Source: Heliocidaris tuberculata | Lineage: Eukaryota > Echinodermata > Echinoidea > Camarodonta > Echinometridae | NCBI GenBank assembly: GCA_025618425.1 | Contig: CM046851.1 | Coordinates: forward strand, 1,800,404-1,864,403 | Length of the DNA stretch: 64,000 nucleotides | Direction of reading: 5' to 3' | In this document: in pieces, positions 31,711-43,900 of the stretch | Layout: the number at the start of each line of letters is the position of its first letter | Numbering within the stretch: the stretch's first letter is position 1 | Program-made: the position numbers and the translations under genes | The notes under the pieces: model-generated | Database searches by the model: none | What the model was told of the DNA's origin: nothing | The model's input: only the letters and a program-made list of their open reading frames with translations

Positions 31711-32305
31711 TTTACAAGAAAACTGAGAATAAACAGTACGCTAGTAAAGAAAGAGGAGCAATCTAAACACAATATGACACTTTTTTCCAATCATCATTAC
31801 CTGATCCAGTCTACAAAAAATGTAATACACCATATAAGATCTAAAAATGCAAAAACAATTTCCTCAGCACAATACACATTCACAGACAATTCACAGAATA
31901 AAGTTAAATTCTCATAACTATTTACATCTTTCAAAGCTATGTACACAGGATTTCATGTCAGAAACACTAAACACACTTCATTTCTTCAAAATACACAGTG
32001 AACTTTAGAATTGTTTCTATACAAAAGAGAAGGGAATTTACAATATTAAAAGTAAAGGGCAGGTAACTACTGCACATGGTGACAGTCATGTGGGAGAAGA
32101 AAATTTACAATATTGCTATGATGTACAAAAAACTTTACATATATTTTGACATAGGTAATGAAAACCAGAAACTAACAGCCATAAATTGCGAAAAATTTCC
32201 TGTTGTGCTTCAATTATTTTGCGGCATGAACGTTTTAAGAATAATAACAACTCGCGAAACTTATTTTAGTTTCTGGTTTTACAGCATGACATAAAGCCGA
32301 ATTAA

Positions 32306-32798
32306 AGGGAAAGTCCACCGTGATTACAAGTTGGTTTTAAAAGAAGCAACAACATTAAAGAAACAGACCAATGAAGGTTTGAGCAAAATCCGATAAGAAA
32401 TAAAGTTATGATTTTTTAAAGATATAATCAATCAAACGCAAATTGGTAACTCCTTGATGTACATGTATCTTGTGATCTCCTCTCCCATTTGCCCTATACA
32501 AAAAAGAAAATCATTAATTTCCGCTTTTTCAAAAGAAAATGTTCATGCAACCTAGATAATATTATTTCACATATGTTTTTACACAAAACCTGAATGAAAC
32601 AAATGTATTCCTTCATCAACTACAAAGAAAATGACCAAATGAGGAGCTGGCGTGATATTTCACCAAGTTGCCAATTTGTGTTTGAATGATTACAACTTTA
32701 AAAATTCTTATTGGATTTTGCTCAAACATTCATTGATATGTTTCTTTATTTTTTATCCTTCTTTTAAAACAAACGTGATATCAGGGTGGACTTCCCCT
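32306..32798. mobile_element. TTAA-flanked foldback MITE, family B-like
   Basis: 493 bp between TTAA sites (32302-32305 and 32799-32802). The ends AGGGAAAGTCCACC and GGTGGACTTCCCCT have long inverted arms. It is related in design and ends to family B but differs inside. Confidence 0.88.
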
Positions 32799-33049
32799 TT
32801 AAATATGCACAGTCCAGAGAGGTAACTTCATTTTGCTGCTTCTGAAAATATTTGAACAACTACCTATCTTATCTTAAGCTGCACCACAATATATTCATAG
32901 ATTCATAACCGCAAAGTTAACATACATTATCAACTAATTCTTCCAAAAGTATCAAAATCATTCAATTCATTTAATTTACTGTTTCAAATGAAGTCAGTTC
33001 CAGTTTCATATTTATATCCATACCTGAATGCATTCATGATGTGACTCAG

Positions 33050-33283
33050 AATTATATATTCTTACTATTCATTATAATGTTATCCTGTCTTGTTACAGTA
33101 TGTTGTGTGCTGACTGCTGAGAGCCAGAGGGATGTGTTTTACTTATTGTGTTATTGCCCTTCTGACTCTCAGCAAACAATACCATGCATGTTTTGTCTAT
33201 GTTTCTCATATTGCATGTAACACCAATGGAAAGCAAATTTCTGTATTATATATGGACAATAAATCTTGAATCTTGAATCTTGA
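33050..33283 (+). mobile_element. Retrotransposon 3' tail with (CTTGAAT)n
   Basis: Ends GGACAATAAATCTTGAATC followed by two more CTTGAAT units, a polyadenylation-signal-like and short-tandem 3' end typical of non-LTR insertions. No coding part. Confidence 0.45.
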
Positions 33284-33900
33284 CTTTGCTAAATATTTTG
33301 CAACATATGCTACACCAACATATTTGCACCTTAGATCTAATGATGACTTTGTATTCTGATGAAAAGATATAACAAATCTAAGGAAATCTAAAAAGCACCT
33401 GATTTGAATTTCCATGTGGGTGAACAAAAAGGAAGCTAGGTTACAATCAAAAGTATGCACCAATCCCTTTACAAAGTCTGTGATGCATTTTCCTTAAAAC
33501 AGGATTATCTATAATTATATGGGACTACATGCTCTATACTATGTACAGCACCTGGTTGGAAATTATAGGCGAAAATGAGTTCTATCATAAGTGCTTTTCC
33601 AATAGACCGGTTCTGTAATGTATACAAATTTATGCACAATTCTTCTCTGAGCACCTAGTGACGAGCTATTCCATTAACCTGCTTTTTATAAATGAGCCTC
33701 AATGCTTGGAATCCAGTTTACATACATTACTTGTTGCTATGTCCAGCAAGCCTCAGGTAAGCTTTCAGGTTGTCAAGAACAACCTTTGTTTGAAAGGTAT
33801 GTATAAAATTTGCAACATTACCAAAGCGGTCTATAGCAGTAAAACGTCACCAACCTTTTCCTTTAATGTATAGAAGAAAATTCAATTTGCAAGATCCATA

Positions 33901-34276
33901 AAGATAAGCTGAGTTCTGGTCATGCTATCAAATTGTGAAAGAAACTGTCTCAAAGCAATTGGGGAAAGCTTGATCATGTCTACATAAGAATTTGTAAGGT
34001 TTTGAAATCAATAAAATGACCAGAAATTGACCCAATCTCTATGAAAAGCACATGCACTGTACACAAAAATGGGTATATGGGACTGCACCTAAATGTGGCA
34101 TGGATGTTCGGCCTGAGCACTTCAGCTATTTCTCGTCATGTATCGAATATGAGGCATTTGAGGAGCAATCCTTTTCAGGGGATATTACTACTATGGTGTT
34201 CTTCCAAACTGACATGAAAGGAATGAGAAAGCTCACAAATTATTTTTTTACCTTTCCCAGAACTCAACCTTCTCTT
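33901..34276 (+). mobile_element. MITE family D, copy
   Basis: Ends AAGATAAGCTGAGTTCTGG and CCAGAACTCAACCTTCTCTT. The body matches 6503-6866. The flanking TTAA sites have decayed. Confidence 0.82.
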
Positions 34277-34988
34277 GACATCAAAATGTCATCATTAAAT
34301 TTTCCTTTTTACCCTAAGTATCATGCCCTTCATGATATAATTACTTCTGCATCTGAAACAGCAAAATTCCTGACTTAATATTTGAGTAAGAAATGAAAAT
34401 GGTGGAATTGTGCATACATTATTTTCAAATATCTGAAGAAAGCATATTGGAAATTTGCATACACTAAATGACTATGTAATGTGTTCACAGAGAAATAGGC
34501 TACATTTATATTCCCTTGAAATAAATGCTCTAATCACCTATGAATCCAATTCATCATTTTATTAGAGAAATATTTCAAACCCCTTTGGTTCTCTTAGAAT
34601 TAATATGAAATCTGTAATTCCGTTGCCACTGATATCTAAGAATGTAATCTGTTGTGGAGTACAATATATTTCAGATATAGAATTAAAAAAAAAAAAAAAA
34701 AAAAAAAAAGATTTATGGGTGCATTCAATTGAAAGGGCAATAGGATAAGCTGTTCAAACCAATAGTAGCACTAGCATTTGATCTGCAAAATAATGGCACT
34801 ACCAAAGGGCTGAACAAAGATTATACACATTCCACATCACATCATTAAACAAAGGCTGGGGGTCTAGAAGTTCTTGCATAAAATCAACACATCAACTGCT
34901 GTCAAACACCTCGAACCAAGCACTCCATATGTAATTTCATCTCACAAATAAATGCCATGTTGCAAGTACAGTCAAACCTGTCTATTAG

Positions 34989-35379
34989 AGTGATTTGGTA
35001 ACTTTGTAGAGGCTTGATAAAATCTGAGCTGCCTGGCCTTACATGCTATCAGTGTATGTAATATAGTGTAAAAATGAAGCCCAGGAAAAAAAAAAGCACT
35101 TCAAAATCATTGTGTGCTTCACAAAAGTAAACATATGCAAGTGACCGGAAATGCCAGACTCATTTTTCCCCCATAGACTCAGTGTTAGACTAAAGCGTAT
35201 GGCCATACGCTTTCATAAATGGGAGTATTCAGTCATAGATATCTTAATAATAGCATTATATATTTGAAAACCTTTCTATGCCTGGCTATTTATTTATCCT
35301 TCTGAACATCATTATACAAGACAGATATCAAAATTCAACAATTTATTAAATCAAGCGTCCACAAAGTTACTGAATCCCT
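34989..35379 (+). mobile_element. TTAA MITE family C, copy 1
   Basis: 391 bp, ends AGTGATTTGGTAACTTTG and its imperfect inverse. It is nearly identical to 41480-41868. The left side is joined to a TACAGTCAAACCTGTCTA fragment that resembles the end of the mariner-like MITE at 55995, so it probably inserted into such an element. Confidence 0.88.
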
Positions 35380-36983
35380 TTAAGGCCAGGCAAGGGAAAA
35401 AAAGCAAAAGTAGAAACAGTAGACAGGAGGCCATTCTTTCATTTCACATATCACCTCCTACAAGAAGGAGAAAATATAAGTGAACACTACAGACCAGAGG
35501 TCTATATAAAGAGGTGGCCAATATGACAGGACATATTTTAAGATATCCTAAGATACTCACTTCTCTTGGGGGCTCTTATAACATTTTCTGTGAATTCTTC
35601 CCAAAGAAGGAAAAGGAAGATATCCTATAGAGGAAGGAAAATACAAGGCAACTTAGAGGGCTATAGGGCCTATTTCAAGAATGAAATCACCTTAGGCCCT
35701 GTGTCTTTCAAAGTCTGCTAATGAGCAAATACTCAGTCTTGGGAATCTCATCATCTTTGGTATAAACCATAACGGCGCATCAAGAAAGTTCTCTCTGAAA
35801 CCTCGGTGGTCTCCACCTATAGCCCAATATGAAAAGGGTTTTTATAAATCATCTCTTCATAAAGAGGGGGGTAATATTGATCATCACGATAGTTGGAAAG
35901 GGGGTGGGGGAGGGGTATCTGATTATACCTATACAAGATTAATTAAACAATAATTACGTCCAAGATATACGTTATTGAAATGGGATTATACCAGCCTAAT
36001 AATACCTTAATCACTCCAACCTAATACATGCACTTTACACGAACTTGGATGACCTGGCAAAAAGCACAAGAAAGGAACAATTCTTCTAATATTTCAAGAG
36101 GGATAGCTACGTGGTACACTGAAAATACATGTACCAGTATTATCAGGGCATTTGGGATAACAGACTCTCCCTTTGCACATACAATCAAATAATTCTATTC
36201 CCAGCCTGATACTCCCAAAGGGGGGCATTTCTCTCCTTTTGCCTCTTCTAACCTGGTGCTACAAGTGAGAGCCTGGCAGAGAGACATATAAAAGCAGTCC
36301 AGCAAAGACCTAATTGGAATTACATCCAAGCCATACAGAAATATAATACGCTCTATCAAAAATAGATGATTATGACAATTATGATTATGATGATTATTAT
36401 GATACAAGCCTTGATGTTGTGATGCATCACATACTGATAATAGCTGTTGGAGTGTCTGGTGATGACAGATGAGTACATATCCAGTCACATTTCGACATGG
36501 TACATCAGCAATAGGACAGTTTATTCTGGATTCACACCTGCAAATTCAGGCAACAAAGAGAATAAACAGAATAAGATTTCAATATCTGTATTGCATGCAT
36601 ATCAAAGATTTGCAACATAAAGCTTAAAATTCAGATGAAAATTCTTTAATTGCACATTTCAACAAAGAGATATAATTTCATTTTTTATTGTCTTTTCCAT
36701 GGACCTAATGCTAGTCACTATTATTGTGATGAAAAGTGTTCCAGAACAAAAGCTCAACATTTCAAAGAAAGAAATCAGTTGTATTTGCAATATCAGACTT
36801 GCAATAAATCATAAACTGTTTCCCACATGGCTCTCCTGATTACAAAGTCCATATGAGCAAAATTACATTCAAGATCCCAATGCTATGGGTGGCACATTAT
36901 TTCAAAAATATTTAAGGGATATGTGTGGATCATAACAAAAAGTTAGCCTTCTCTTACGATATGGGTTACTACATTTTTTAATA
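35380..36983. other. Sequence 3' of LIN54 without recognised gene
   Basis: No recognised coding segment or repeat. It may include long LIN54 3' UTR sequence, but this cannot be told from sequence alone. Confidence 0.5.
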
Positions 36984-37642
36984 CACTCAGCGAAAAAAGA
37001 AAGTGGACACTCTTTATTATTCCAAATTTTTATATAAACCATCAATAAAATATAATGAAATATACATCAAATTAAAGAAAAATTAATACTCCACCAACAT
37101 CAATTCAGATCAAGTTTTGAACTTTCATGCTTGAAAAGACACATTTATTTAACCGTTGAATGGTCTGATTAAGAAAATTGCAAAAAAAAAAAAAAAAAGA
37201 GCAGGGAGCCATGCAAATGTTGGAAGAACATTTCCATCTTGTAGAGTCGAATTAAAACAATGGACACAAATACACTAGTAATGAGAAACACTTGAATGTG
37301 TGGTTGTGCTCTCAAAACCATGCAGTAATGGGAGGACAGTTGACATCCAGAGCTCAGTCCTCCTCATTTTATCTCATTTCCCCCCCCCCCCCCTTTTCAT
37401 TGTTGAACAAGAATATCTTACAGATGCACATGTTCATTAACGTCTGGATGCTACTCACTCCATTTTTTCAATTTTCTTAATCAGACTTTCTAGCGGTTAA
37501 AGCATGAAATTTCAAAACTCGATCCTAATTGATGTTGGTAGAGTATTACTTTATCTTAAATTTGATATGTTTTATCATATTTTATTCAAGGTTTATACAA
37601 AATCTTTGAACAAAGAACAAGAATTTCTCTTTTTGCTGAGTG
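36984..37642. mobile_element. Tc1/mariner-like MITE in the LIN54 3' region
   Basis: 659 bp with ends CACTCAGCGAAAAAAGAAA and TTTTTGCTGAGTG, TA on both sides, and arms of about 200 bp that are imperfect inverted repeats. It lies 157 bp past the LIN54 stop codon, so it is probably within or at the end of the 3' UTR. Confidence 0.85.
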
Positions 37643-37798
37643 TAGGTGATAGAATGTAACACTTCACTAACAAATCCATGTTTGACACTTGGTCCAGTTT
37701 TAAATCTTTTCTTATCCCCCTTTCCCAACAAGAATGCATTTGACTTGATGCATCAAATTTGTGGTACCAGCGGGACAAAAGCTCTTCACGTTCACCAA

Positions 37799-37979
37799 CT
37801 AACCTTTCGCTTTGCTTGCAGAATGGATAACTTGGAGAATGCAACGTCCAAACTCTTCCAAGATGAGGGACTCGGCATAGTCCGGGGTATGGCTACTCCT
37901 CTCGCTTTCATCTGCCTGAGCCATCAGACACTGAAGAGTTGCCTCGGCAACCTCTTTGGTGATAAAGGAGAACGGTAAC
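37799..37979 (-). CDS. LIN54: LIN54 last coding exon
   Basis: The acceptor AAAG is followed by [20 protein letters not shown], and the exon ends [22 protein letters not shown] and TAG (37801-37799). This matches the conserved C-terminal helical segment of LIN54. The 3' UTR continues to lower coordinates into a Tc1/mariner-like MITE. AATAAA-type signals occur inside that element (about 37012 and 37142), but the poly(A) site is not proven. Confidence 0.95.
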
Positions 37980-40900
37980 CTTTGAAGGGAAAATAGAAAA
38001 ATGAAGGAACTCACATGATCAGACGGATGTGTAAGAGACCTCTCTGCACAACAGGAAGAATAATGAAGATCTTTTTCAATTCTTAGGACTTAGGACTGAC
38101 AAAAATCTCACAGGAGATGAAGATGGTTAGATTGAGATGGTCTGGACATGTGTCTAAGACAGAGGAAAGCCATTGGCCTGAATTCACGAAAGAGGTTTAT
38201 TTAAAACCATAGTCTAAACAATGTTTTAAATCTCCACCATGGACTAAATTAAAGGAAAGGATGAGTTCTGGGAGAGGTAAAAAATAATTTGTGAGCTTTT
38301 TCATGATTATTATGTTAGTTTGGAAGATTATCATAGTCTCCAGAAAAGGATTGCTCTCTAAATGCCCCCACATTCAAAGTATGACAAGGAACAGCTGAAA
38401 TGTTCACGCCGAACATTTGTGTTTAGTCTCATATACACATTTCTGTGTGCAGTGCATGTGACTCTCAGCAGGATTGAGTCAACTTCTTATCATTTTGGTG
38501 ATTCCAAAACCTTGCAGCATACACCAATTCTTATGTGCTATATAATCAACCTTTCCCAACTGCTGTGAGACAGTCTCTTTCACAATTCAATCTCATGACC
38601 AAAACTCAACTTTATCTTTAACTCAGCTTATGTAAGTGCAATGCTGTCTGCCCGCTGGACAAGAGAACATGCACGTAGTACTCTTATGGAGGTTTAAACC
38701 ATGGTTGAAAATAAACCACTTTCGTGAATTTGGGCCAATGGCTAAGCAATGGATTTGGGCCAATGGCTAAGCAATGGATTTCTGGCTGGTTCAAAACCCA
38801 GTGGCAGACCTCACAAAACCTGGAAGGAAACATCAGAAGAAGATATGCGAGTATCTGGTCTCAGCCAGGTGGACATAGAAAGGCTTGGAGAAAAATCATC
38901 AAGGAAATAAACGTCTAAGCCCAGTGTGACAAACAAGGGAAATGCCCAGGGCAGTCTCGCCTGCATCACGCAATTTTCTGGGCAAAATTTTCGCTTGGTG
39001 AAAAATCAAAGGTTGGAACACATAAGGGGTGCTGCCCCTGAGCCTTCCCCCCCCCCCCCTTGTGGGCCAGGTACCCCATCTGTATAACTTAAATCCCTTC
39101 AAGTAAAATTTATTGGATGGTGAAGTTCATTTGAAATCAAGCTGTGTGTTTTAAAGCAGCAGAATATGTGTACATGAAATAATTGCCATTGGGACACTTT
39201 TGGGGTGCCGGTGGTGCCCCTCCATCAGACCCCTTGAAGATAATGGTCTACAATACTTGAACAACTTGAAGTCTCCTTCCCCTAACAATGATTCCTACCT
39301 AGTTTGCTTACAATCTACATGTACATGTGGCAATACGTTTTTACAGAAGAAAGAAAAATGTCAATTTGGTGTCACAGGTTCTTTGGGGGGGGGGGGGTTT
39401 GACCCCCTCCCCCCACCACTCCATCCCTCCTTGAGGGATAGGTACCCTATTTGCATTCATTTAGATCCTCTTTGCCTAAGGAAGATTCTTACCTAGTTTG
39501 GTTAGAACTCAGCCATGCATTTAACAAATATCTCATTTTCACAACAGGGGCACTTTAAGGGCTGCTGCCCCTGAGCCCCCTTGGAGGTAAGGTACCCTGT
39601 TTCAGAAATTGAGGTCTCCTTCCTTTAAGGATGATACCTACCAACTTTGCTAACAATCTTGCATCAGGGCTTAAAGAAGCAAATATGAATCTAATTACTG
39701 TCATTATTGGTGCTCTTGGGGTGGTGCCCCCAAGACTCCCCCCCCCCCCCCCCCCCGGTAGGTATCCCCATCTATATTAAATTTGATCCTCCTTGGCTAA
39801 GGATGATCCCTGCCAATTTTGGTTGAAATCCACTAACAGCAAAGCAGTCAAATGCATGTGTACAATACATGCACATACTACATGTACATGTACATACATG
39901 TACTGTATGTAGAGACAAAACTGAAATTTACCCAAAACTTAACCAAGTTAAACTGTCAGTAGATGACCTTTAATGTGATGAAAATGTAAGATTTGGGTAT
40001 TCATTTGAAAGAGGGTGACATGAAGACAATCCCTACCAAGAATGATGCCAAGTTTCAAAGAATTTGAACAAATACTTTTGAAACAATGTAAAAATTCAAA
40101 AACTTAACCTCAGGTTAAGTTTTTGGAACACAATTTAACTCAATTGACCTTAATTGACCTTTGACCTTGACTTTTGTCCTGATATTTGTTCCACATTATC
40201 TGTGATACTCTACAACACTTATGTTCAAGTTTCATGGAAATCGGACATATACTTTTGAAATGAGAGCATTTCCAAAATTGTTGACGCCGTCGCCGCCGCC
40301 GTCGGAAAAGTGGCGCCTATGTCTCGCTTTTTGCTTACGCAGGCGAGACAAAAAGGATGATAAACGATGATGATGATGATGATCACAAGTTAGAATGAAA
40401 GAAAGGTACTGGAAATATATTACTGGTATCGACAACTCTCTTAAAAATGGAATAAAAAGAAAAAATATTCCAAAATTGCTCACCTCTCTCCTGTATCACT
40501 GAACTCTCTGGTCTTGGTTGGGTAGTCCTGGAGCTGTGATGAAAGCTTGGTCCTAGCAGCTGTCTGTTGCTGGACCCGTACCTCTGCTGCATCGGCTAGG
40601 TGCATCAGGGTCTTGCGCTCAGGACTTTCCTCAAAGTTTTTGCAGCCGACACACTTACAGAAAGATGAGCATAGGATCTTGGCCTAAGAGTGAAAGGAAG
40701 ATGGGTAAGAAATAAAGGGTTAAACAACTCACAGGGGCAACACAACTGTGTACCATTGTAATTTCTAAAGTTTTTAATTCAATTCAAAGTAACAAAATTT
40801 CAGAGTCATATTCCTACCAAGTTGCACAATTTGGGTACCACACATACAAAGTTTCATCTCCAAAGCTCATATAAGAAATGGGTAAGAACTTGCCCTTTCA

Positions 40901-43900
40901 ACCAGTTATGACCTTAACTCATTTCTTTTTTTCCATATACACAAAGTCAAACTATGGTAGGAAGCAAGTAGCTCATGAACAAAAAGTGGCATTTGCCTTC
41001 GCAGGTGACAAGCTTACCTCATAGCATTCACAATAATTCTTGAGACAACCTGATCGCTTGCAGTTGCACCCTTTGTTGTGCCGTCTGTTTGTTTGACCAT
41101 TCTGACCTTTGCCGATCTTGGGGTGGAAGGCCAAAGGGTTACGGTCCAGACAGGACTTGACCGCCTTGGTCCGTTCATCTTCATGTTCCAAGTTATTGAG
41201 GCAGTTGTTGCAATTGCAGTTGCGGCAGAACTCCCCATTAGCAAAGCAGTCACAATACCTGGAGGGGTAGAAGGATCACATTGAAAAAAAAATTGAAAGC
41301 AAGTTTCCAGCATTCACAAAATCAAAAACATTAAAGAAAAGTGCCAAGACTTAACTTTCCCATGTAAAAAATATAGAATTTTCTGAACAAGTCTGATTTT
41401 TTCCCCCAAAATGGTAGTAACAGGTTTGAGCAGCCATTGCTATCTTTTCGCAATTCACTTATGGCTTGGGGTAACTTAAAGTGATTTGGTAACTTTGTAG
41501 AGGCTTGATAAAATCTGAGCTGCCTGGCCTTACATGCTATTAGTGTATGTAATATGGTGTAAAAATGAAGCCCAGGAAAAAAAAAGCACTTCAAAATCAT
41601 CATGTGCTTCACAAAAGTAAACATATGCAAGTGACCGGAAATGCTAGACTCATTTTCCCCCATAGACTTAGTGTTAGACTAAAGTGTATGGCCATACGTT
41701 TTTATAAATGGGAGTATTCAGTCATAGATATCTTAATAATAGCATTATATATTTGAAAACCTTTCTATGCCTGGCTATTTATTTATCCTTCTGAACATCA
41801 TTATACAAGAGAGATATCAAAATTCAACAATTTATTAAATCAAACCTCCACAAAGATACCGAATCCCTTTAATGGTGGTGGAGGGCTATTCACTGGTATC
41901 TGGCTACTTCTTAATGATTTGTTTGACAACTCATTTGTGGTTATCGACATCTTATTGTGTAACTTGATGAAGTAATACTTACAGTTTGAGGCACTGAGAC
42001 TTGGTGCAGTTGCAGGGCTTTCGTGGCCTGTTCCCAGTCCCATCCGCAGCTAACATCCTGCAGTACAGAAAACGTGTACAGGCATTTAACAGACTGAAAG
42101 CATGTTTCTATTGACTGTAACATCTACCATAGACCAGTGTCCATAGGTCCATAGTTGCTGTATTTCATAATGATGCACCCTGGTATATTAACCAAGTTAG
42201 TATTTGTCACAATTATGGAGCATTGAGCCTTCCAGTCTGACAAAAGGCCAGATTGGCTACATGTTGTAGTGATGTCAGACCAGTCACAAGACAGCTCACT
42301 GACTTGTCACCCATCAGGACTTCTCTATGATTGAAAGGCTCACAATATGTCAATATTACCATGTACATGACAATTAGCGAATTCATTCTTTCAAAATCTT
42401 GTAGCATGGTTGAAGGAGTATGGTATCCTTCATATATTTTGTAACAAGCTTAATAATTATCTGCTCAGAACAAGAAGCTGGTCATAAACTCTGTAGAAGT
42501 ACAAGATAATGCCCTTCTGGCTAATAGCCAACACTATTTGATTTGGATGATCTTTGAAGGTAGAGCCTTCTCTACTCTCAGCCTTCTCATCTGGTTTACA
42601 GTCCTTTTCAGGACTTCACACTTCCAAGAAAATCTACATTCTCTTACTTTCTATCTCGCCTTTCCATTTTTACCTCCTTCTTCTAACTCAACGATCTTTT
42701 TCAGGACTAACCACATGGTGAACCGTAAGCCTCCTCAACACTATTTGATTTGATTTGATGTGATTTATTTTTCTGTTTCAATATAAGCATACATGATGCA
42801 CATTGTAATAAAACAATGTAATAAGTCTGTATATCAAACAAAGACTAAGGTAATGAGAAGAAAACAAGAAGAAAAAGAAGAAAAAAAAGAGAATCATTAT
42901 TTGACGTAAACATATACATACTGAAATGGAGGGGCATGCTATAGAAAGAATTCTTTGGTACTGACCCATTACTGGTGTTGGAGGAGTGTTTGATGGGTGG
43001 TGGCTGTGGTTGTGAAGGCTGGCTGCTGGTAGTGCTGGCTTGGGACGAGGAGGAGGAGGATGATGCGGAAGAACTGGACTGGTTGGATGGTTGGGCTTGA
43101 CTGGCAACCGGCTGAAAAAAGAAAAACACCACAAAAGACTGAATTGTATTAAAATAGGAATAATGCTGACTCTGGTAGATGTCCGAAAAACTGGTAGCTG
43201 GCGGTGAAAACATAAACAGGGCTAGGGGAAATTTGTTGGTGGGGGGGGGGGGGGGGGGGGCTGGCTGGCAACCTTCTAACAAAAACAAGGGAAATGCCCA
43301 GGCAGTCTCGCCTGCATTGCACACTTACCAGGGCAAAATTAATAAATAAAGGTTGGGGCACTTAATAGGTGCTGCCCCTGGGCCCCCTCCCCATTTATAT
43401 AACTTAAATCCCCTTCAACTAAGATTTGCTAGAAGGTGAAGTTCATTTGAAATCAAACTGTGTGTTTTAAAGAAGAAGAATATGTGTACGTGAAATAACT
43501 GCCATTTGGGACACTTTTTGAGCTGCTGCCCCTCCATCAGATCCCTTGAAGATAAAGATCTATTATACTTGAACAATTTGAAGTCTCTTTCCCCTAAGAA
43601 TGATTCCTACCTAGTTTGGTTACAATCTACATGTAGCAATAGGTTTTACAGAAGAAGGAAAAATTTCAGTTTGGTGTCACAGGCTCTTGGGGGCCTAAAG
43701 CCCCCCCCCCCCCCCACTTCACTCCCTCCCTTACGGGATTTTGCATTGATTTAGATCCTCTTTGCCTAAGGATGATCTTACCTAGTTTGGTTAGAACCCA
43801 GGCATGCATTTAAAAAATATCTCATTTTAACAATAGGGGCACTTTAGGGGTGCTGTCCCAGAGGTCCCTGGGGGCAAGGTACCCTGTTTAAGAAATTGAG

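Noticed and set aside
35560..35640. Minus-strand segment with an AG-like acceptor and a GTGAGT donor near 35575
   Set aside because: Splice-like signals only. No recognisable coding content and no partner exon.
39200..43754. Two similar short peptides ([12 protein letters not shown] / [12 protein letters not shown]) at 39200-39496 and 43506-43754
   Set aside because: The similarity follows from the shared 1.4-kb DNA repeat. The frames are broken by homopolymers and show no domain.
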